A stretch of 64,000 bases of DNA from Muricea muricata (Eukaryota > Cnidaria > Anthozoa > Malacalcyonacea > Plexauridae): the NCBI GenBank assembly GCA_963855995.1, contig OY979727.1, positions 11,090,946-11,154,945 of the forward strand, in the 5' to 3' direction. Position 1 is the first letter of the stretch. Every line of letters starts with the position of its first letter. A model generated the notes under the pieces. The model did not search any database. It saw nothing but the letters and a program-made list of their open reading frames with translations, and was not told where the DNA came from. Made by a program: the position numbers and the translations under genes. This document shows positions 58,864 through 64,000 of the stretch, piece after piece.

Positions 58864-60741
58864 ATGAACACCTCAAAAATTAGAAACGTGTTTGACGTTC
58901 AGCTCAGTGAAATTACATCCAATAAAAGGGCCAAAGAAAGAGCATTAGGCAACATCTCGCATTACATTTTTGCCTTGCTGAATACTTCTGATGGAACATT
59001 AAAGTTGTGTTTTAATGACCATGATATTGATGTAACTCATGAAAAAAAGTGGAACTTTATTCGAACGCTTGAACAATTGCTTATTCATACTATTGGTTCC
59101 CAGTCCGTGACATCAAATATCAGCTTTGAAGAAGTTGAAGATAATATAATCCGCGGCAATGTTAAAAAATTAAATTCCTTGATCACTGTCAGCTATAATT
59201 TGTACGTACCAAGTGAAACCCAGACAAATTCCATTTCTTCTCTGGAAAAAGTCAGCGGTCTTTTGAACAAACGTCTCGTTCCACAACCGATTTCAAGATA
59301 TTCATATCACCAAAAATTTAGAATCAACGAGGACTGTGGTATCACCGAAAGTAAAGTTGCTCAATTGAAATGTTTTAAATCAGAATCTTCCAAACGCGTA
59401 AAATTAGTAGATCGCATCGTAAACAGCGCGAATAAATTCCATCACTACGTTTCAGCGTATGGCAACCATAGAGGAGGTCACGTATATGTTGGTATCACAA
59501 ATGATAGAGTTGTTAAAGGAGAGTTCATTCCAAATGAGAGCGACAAAAACCATGTAGTAAAGACAGTTGAGAAAGCCATCAAGAAGATGATCTGGCCTGA
59601 GTACATCGGTCAACCAAAACGAGGGAAACACTGGGATATGTTCTTCGAGCCAGTGGTAGACGCAGCTGACAAGCCTATCCCATCAACCTTTGTAATTGTG
59701 ATCTACATCGCTGCTTGTCTTGGTGGTGTCTTCACTGAAGAACCAGAGTGTTATGAAATGGTCGAGGAACAAGTTAAGAAAATGTCGTTTGATGATTGGA
59801 AGAGAAGAATAATGGTGTCAGAGAAGTCCGATAGCCAGCCTGGTTCGGAAGTCGTGCCCTATCAAGTTTCTCGCATTCATTGGACTTCGGAGGAGACTAA
59901 ACGTCGTTGCACGGAGGCAAGTGACCATTTGATGTGCTTGATTAACAACGGAAGTTGGGACGATTTCGAAGGGCAAGCAAAGTTAATAATGGAGAGTAAC
60001 GCGGGTAACGAGGTTAAACTTATGGTACTTTCCAAGATGATTATTGCATATTCTCGCAAAGGTTGTTTCGGAGAGGCGCAAACCTCCCTGAAAGATTTTT
60101 ACGATATCTTACCGAAAGCCAAGAACTCTCCATACTTTGCAGCATTAGCATCGTATTTGGAGATAATTCTGAAGCGAAATCAAAGAGATTTTGAAGGCAT
60201 TGAAGAGTTAGTGGCGGATGCTTTAGCGAAGGCAAAATTGATCGAATCTGGCTCCCTCACTGCTGCAATTCACGTACTTGTCGCAACGGTTAATTCTTCC
60301 ACAGATGAGCTTAGCCGAAGAGCTGTTGAGCACCTACAGCGCGTTGGAAAACCAAATTCTGAGAGTATAGACTTGGAACAAAAAGCCTACATTACCCTCG
60401 TGTTTTTCAGCCTTAAATGCATCCTTTCGAGAGATTCAATTCCCCCTACAATATGTGCGCAAACTGATCTTAATGCTGCTGAGAATGCCTTGTCGAAGTT
60501 CCACAAATCCATACTTGAAAATCCACCCTGTCGTTTTCGTGAAATTCAGGCCAAATTAGCCACATCGGGTCTGTATTATCGAAAAGCTCAAGTGCAAGAG
60601 GAACTTAACAAAAGGAAGCGTATGTTGGAAAGTGCTCTGAATTGCGCTAACGATGCAGAAGGATTTGCCGAGAAGTATTTGTTTCGTGAAATGGTGTGGT
60701 GGTCACGAACAGTCGTTTCAGCATGCACGGTACATGGTTAG
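58864..60741 (+). CDS. Schlafen-like gene E: Schlafen core plus TPR-like tail, plus strand
   Basis: Single-exon frame of 625 residues from the ATG at 58864. An acceptor-like tttttag 14 bases upstream suggests a 5' UTR intron. First lobe about 30-125 (FALLNTSDGTLKLCF, then ITVSYNLYVPSETQ). Second lobe about 160-318: ESKVAQLKCF with Glu162 and Gln167, VSAYGNHRGGHVYVGITNDR with Asn213 at the aligned third acid (Asp214 next to it), KKMIWPEYIGQPKRGKHW, and FVIVIYIAACLGGVFTEEPE. The helical TPR-like tail occupies about 340-620. Most of the protein is only distantly related to B-D, yet DNA around 59577-59770 is about 90 percent identical to them by eye. It is the only member on the plus strand and the one with the kappa-B cluster upstream. 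Confidence 0.82.
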   Translation: MNTSKIRNVFDVQLSEITSNKRAKERALGNISHYIFALLNTSDGTLKLCFNDHDIDVTHEKKWNFIRTLEQLLIHTIGSQSVTSNISFEEVEDNIIRGNVKKLNSLITVSYNLYVPSETQTNSISSLEKVSGLLNKRLVPQPISRYSYHQKFRINEDCGITESKVAQLKCFKSESSKRVKLVDRIVNSANKFHHYVSAYGNHRGGHVYVGITNDRVVKGEFIPNESDKNHVVKTVEKAIKKMIWPEYIGQPKRGKHWDMFFEPVVDAADKPIPSTFVIVIYIAACLGGVFTEEPECYEMVEEQVKKMSFDDWKRRIMVSEKSDSQPGSEVVPYQVSRIHWTSEETKRRCTEASDHLMCLINNGSWDDFEGQAKLIMESNAGNEVKLMVLSKMIIAYSRKGCFGEAQTSLKDFYDILPKAKNSPYFAALASYLEIILKRNQRDFEGIEELVADALAKAKLIESGSLTAAIHVLVATVNSSTDELSRRAVEHLQRVGKPNSESIDLEQKAYITLVFFSLKCILSRDSIPPTICAQTDLNAAENALSKFHKSILENPPCRFREIQAKLATSGLYYRKAQVQEELNKRKRMLESALNCANDAEGFAEKYLFREMVWWSRTVVSACTVHG

Positions 60742-62434
60742 GTCAGTATCTATGGTGTAAAAAATGACAATCCATGCGGTCAGCGAATAAAGGCGCGAAA
60801 GTGTAAGAGTGTAAGAGAAACAGTTTTTGGACATTTACAGGCACCGATCGAAATAGGCGTGTCACGCGAAGAAAAACAGACGGCAGTCATATATGAATAC
60901 TGTGCGATGTGAATACTGTGCGATGTGAATACTGTGCGATGAATAGCACGATTTTTTTGGGTGAACTCAAGTTGGTGGAAAGTCACGCACAACAACTATG
61001 TCATGATGGTGGTAAACAGTTTTATTAACTTTTTCCTATAACCCTTGTAAACTCATAATGTTACTTTTTCAATCAAAGTCAAAACATTAGATTTCGGTAC
61101 ATTCTTGGCAACACCATGTCAAACGCACCTATCAAAACAACAGACTGACACTGCATGATTAATTTCGAAGATGGCGGCCAAGTTATCATGTGTTTATATA
61201 CGTGTGAAAGGGTAATAGGAGCATAAAATATTCTTTGTGCTCATTTAAAAGAGTAATTAAAAGAACTAACAAAGCCTTGGGATATTTAGTCTATTTTTGA
61301 CTATTTATTTTTGGACTGTCCTCCATCGTGAATAAATTCTTGAGCTCATTACATCCCACGTGGGATACGTGCCTTAAAAATTACTCGTAATAAAGAAAGA
61401 AACACTAGTTAACCAAAATGCTTTTATTCGATGCGTGATATAAATAGTGAGTAGAAACGAGTTTAAAGTCTGTTTCGTTCTGATCACTGCTTGTCAACAG
61501 TTAAATATCGCGTGATCCCACTTGTGATGTAACATCAATCTCGTTGAAAATGGCGAACAGCTCAAACTATTTTAAGAGTAAATCAAGATAATTATGAAGA
61601 AGCCATAACAGGCTTCATTGGTTATTTCAATATATCTTCCAAATGAGCAAAGGATATTTTTTGTTACCGTTGCCCTGCAACTGAACTGAATTACCTTTGG
61701 AATGTACACCCTTTTTCACACCGAACACATAAATTTGCCTCGTTTGCCAATACATTTGTGAATACTTACTAAACATCAGTTTTATCGACAACAAAGAATT
61801 TTTAGTCTATTCTACCGTAATAATAGTCATTAAGATATGGCCTAGATATTATTATCTAATTGTTCAATTAGATATAAGCTAATTAGTATACAATTTTTAT
61901 AGCTTGATTTTTTTTGCACACGGTTAATCAATGAGTGATGTTTATCAAGCCATTTAGATGCCTCTCACCTGGAAAGTGAATTTCAATATGAAACACGAAG
62001 GGCGGTTGTGTAAAAACCTAGTTAAATTTGACTATAGTTAATGAAAGGATAAACCATCAGAACCATGCATACGATTTTTAACTGCTATTGGACTACAAAG
62101 TCTACTTGTGGTTAATAATTTTATGCAACAGGCCCCTGTTTTTTTGTTGCCGCGACCTAGTTTCATGTAGTCAAACAATCTATAGCTACATTCGTTTCCT
62201 ATTAATAATCTTCCCGAATGTTTAAAACCAAGAAATACAGAAATAGTTCTACTTCCAAGAAATACAGTTCTACCTCCAAAAAATAGTTTTACTTGCAAGA
62301 ATTACAGTTCTAATTCCAAGAAATAGTTCTACTTCTTTATTTGAAAAACCAAACAAGAATAGCTTTTTCCTGTGCTCAAATAAGTGCACTAAACATGCAC
62401 TTTTTTCGCTTGTTAAGATCCAAGTGCATAAATA
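60742..62434. other. Intergenic between convergent genes E and F, with two small tandem repeats
   Basis: A 16-bp unit tgaatactgtgcgatg is present three times at 60894-60941. A degenerate unit of about 20 bp (ccaagaaatacagttctact) is repeated at about 62231-62335. A gggcggttgtgtaaaaacct word at 62000 resembles the Harbinger-type ends seen at 50.0 kb. No gene is seen. Confidence 0.6.
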
Positions 62435-64000
62435 CTAAATTTGTTTACTTTTATATATTTTCTTTACCCAATTCATTTTTATCAAGCTTGAAAGTAGTAG
62501 CCGTTCAGTACATAAGCCTGCAATGAAATTAGCCCGGGCCACAATTTCTTCAGACTGGAATGCTTTGGCAAGATCTTGTGCTTTTCTTGAAAAATGTAAT
62601 GCTTCTTCTAGGAATATTTCTTTATCTTCAGGTCTGACTTGCGAGTATCTGTAATAGAGTGTTGATTGTACCAAATTGAATTGTACCTCATGATAACGAG
62701 TAACAGGAAAGCCGTTACAATTCGAATTATGTAATGCCATCACGCTAGACTTTGCTATTTTCAGCCCCGATTCATTTGCATGTTTCTGCATTATCCCTTT
62801 GACGTCGTATCCAAGATGAAACGCTGCCAAACTGATGTGCGCTTTTTGCTCCATTTCTGCTTGTAAATGATAACATGGCACATATTGTAAATGCTCCAGT
62901 ACTTTTATACAAAGTAATCCCGGCGATGGTCCGTCCGCAGTCGGTTCGGAGTGTCCATGCATTGCCGCGGATGCTAACGTCGCTGCAGTTACAATCCCCG
63001 GTGGTACGAATTCCGCCAGTGACAAAGCCTCCTTCAAATGCCTTCGAGAATCTTCAAACTCCATTTCCACGCGCTTTAAAGAAGCTTTCAAACACAAAAA
63101 AAGCACTTTGAAAGTCAAGTGATCTTTCGCTTCCGGCAAACGTTCCTCGTATTTAGCAAACCAGCTCTTTGCTGTTCTCGTTAAACCTTTTCGATAACTC
63201 GCTACCACTCTTTGCGACAACACGACCAGCCACACCTCGACTTCGGGGTACTTGTATTCCAACTGATGTGCAGTTTTTGAAAATAATTCCCATTTTCCGT
63301 TATTAATAGCCCTTGCTAAAACACCGTAAGCATTAGCACAACGACTTTCTGTTGTCGTTGAGCTCCATTTAACTCGTTGTACTGCTGAAGGAATATCAAA
63401 ATTATTGTCTGTTGACAACATCCTGTCTTTCCAAGTGATGAATGACATTTTCTTTACTTGTTCATCCACCATTTCATAACATTCGGGTTCCTCTGTGAAC
63501 ACACCACCCAGGCAAGCAGCTATATATATCACGATCACAAAGGTTGATGGGATAGAATTGCCATTCTCATCTAATACTGGTTCGAAACATATATCCCAAT
63601 GTTCCCCTCGTTTTAGTTGACCAATCCGCTCTGGCCAAATCATTTTCTTGATAGCTTTCTCGACTTTATTTGTTATTTCACAGCTCTCTACGTTTGGGAT
63701 AAGCTCTCCTGCAACAATACCGTCATCAGTAATACCATAGTACAGATGACCTCCTTTATGGTTGGCAAACGCAGACACATAATAAATAAATTTATTGCCT
63801 TTTCCAATCATGCGATCGGCTAGGGTAACGCGTTTTGACCGGTCTGCTTTCAGATTTTTTAACATTACCGTTTTACTCTCTTGAAAACCACAATTTTTAT
63901 CTTTATAGAATGCTCCGCAGTGTGAGCCAAGTTGAACTGGTTCTGTAACGATATTTCTGTTGATAATTTCCTTTCTGATTTTTTCCACGGACTCCCAAGG
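62435..64000 (-). CDS. Schlafen-like gene F, N-terminus cut off by the window edge
   Basis: The frame is open to the right edge, so the first core lobe lies outside; the Met at 63988 is internal. About 521 residues are visible. The second lobe reads ESKTVMLKNL, with Glu kept but Met at the second catalytic position, then VSAFANHKGGHLYYGITDDG with the third acid kept, KKMIWPERIGQLKRGEHW, and FVIVIYIAACLGGVFTEEPE. The TPR-like tail is about 310 residues long, with helices such as AKSWFAKYEERLPEAKDHL and AHISLAAFHLGYDVKGIM. Apart from a short identical DNA stretch over the FVIVIYI part it is well diverged from B-E. Confidence 0.8.
   Translation of the reverse strand, partial: PWESVEKIRKEIINRNIVTEPVQLGSHCGAFYKDKNCGFQESKTVMLKNLKADRSKRVTLADRMIGKGNKFIYYVSAFANHKGGHLYYGITDDGIVAGELIPNVESCEITNKVEKAIKKMIWPERIGQLKRGEHWDICFEPVLDENGNSIPSTFVIVIYIAACLGGVFTEEPECYEMVDEQVKKMSFITWKDRMLSTDNNFDIPSAVQRVKWSSTTTESRCANAYGVLARAINNGKWELFSKTAHQLEYKYPEVEVWLVVLSQRVVASYRKGLTRTAKSWFAKYEERLPEAKDHLTFKVLFLCLKASLKRVEMEFEDSRRHLKEALSLAEFVPPGIVTAATLASAAMHGHSEPTADGPSPGLLCIKVLEHLQYVPCYHLQAEMEQKAHISLAAFHLGYDVKGIMQKHANESGLKIAKSSVMALHNSNCNGFPVTRYHEVQFNLVQSTLYYRYSQVRPEDKEIFLEEALHFSRKAQDLAKAFQSEEIVARANFIAGLCTERLLLSSLIKMNWVKKIYKSKQI

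Noticed and set aside
31057..64000. Possibility that the Schlafen-like cluster is a captured viral or bacterial segment
   Set aside because: Multiple diverged paralogues with a shared two-lobe core, an intron in gene A and the surrounding repeat landscape all fit ordinary host genes. No viral or bacterial neighbour genes are present.

Overview
This is a piece of animal nuclear genome. The genes are split by GT-AG introns, and they encode metazoan families: a PRRC2/BAT2 protein, whirlin, the piRNA methyltransferase HENMT1, a RING-H2 protein and several Schlafen-like proteins. The DNA is AT-rich, with many short inverted-repeat transposons and minisatellites. These traits fit an early-branching metazoan, most likely a cnidarian; the species cannot be fixed from the sequence alone.

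Layout. (1) Positions 123-12278, plus strand: the 3' seven exons of a PRRC2/BAT2-type gene whose 5' end lies left of the window. (2) Positions 12850-21602, minus strand: an 11-exon whirlin orthologue with domain order HN-PDZ-PDZ-HN-PDZ, convergent with PRRC2. (3) Positions 23090-24085, minus: a single-exon RING-H2 protein. It lies head-to-head with (4) 25735-30240, plus: an 8-exon HENMT1. (5) From 31 kb to the right edge: a cluster of six Schlafen-like genes, called A to F here: A 31057-33523 (-), B 38509-40485 (-), C 45716-47806 (-), D 48507-49844 (-, truncated or chimeric), E 58864-60741 (+), F 62435-64000 (-, cut by the edge). The stretches between them are filled with a 45-bp minisatellite, a segmental duplication, hAT-, piggyBac- and Harbinger-type debris and other tandem repeats.

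The Schlafen-like cluster is the main item of interest. Each complete member has both lobes of a Schlafen core (AlbA_2-type fold). Instead of the long helicase tail of vertebrate group III Schlafens, it carries an alpha-helical, TPR-like tail of about 300 residues. The putative nuclease residues differ among paralogues. Part of the core is almost identical in DNA between genes on opposite strands while the rest of the proteins is far diverged, which suggests gene conversion. One copy (D) has lost or swapped its tail. Upstream of gene E are near-perfect palindromic kappa-B sites, three of them in the same extended context. Together this looks like a fast-evolving, possibly NF-kappaB-controlled family of RNA-targeting defence genes. 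Defence is an inference; the domain content, kappa-B words and duplications are visible in the sequence.

The four left-hand genes look like ordinary conserved single-copy genes. HENMT1 (2'-O-methylation of small RNAs) also belongs to RNA-based genome defence, but nothing here shows that it is linked to the Schlafen cluster other than by position.
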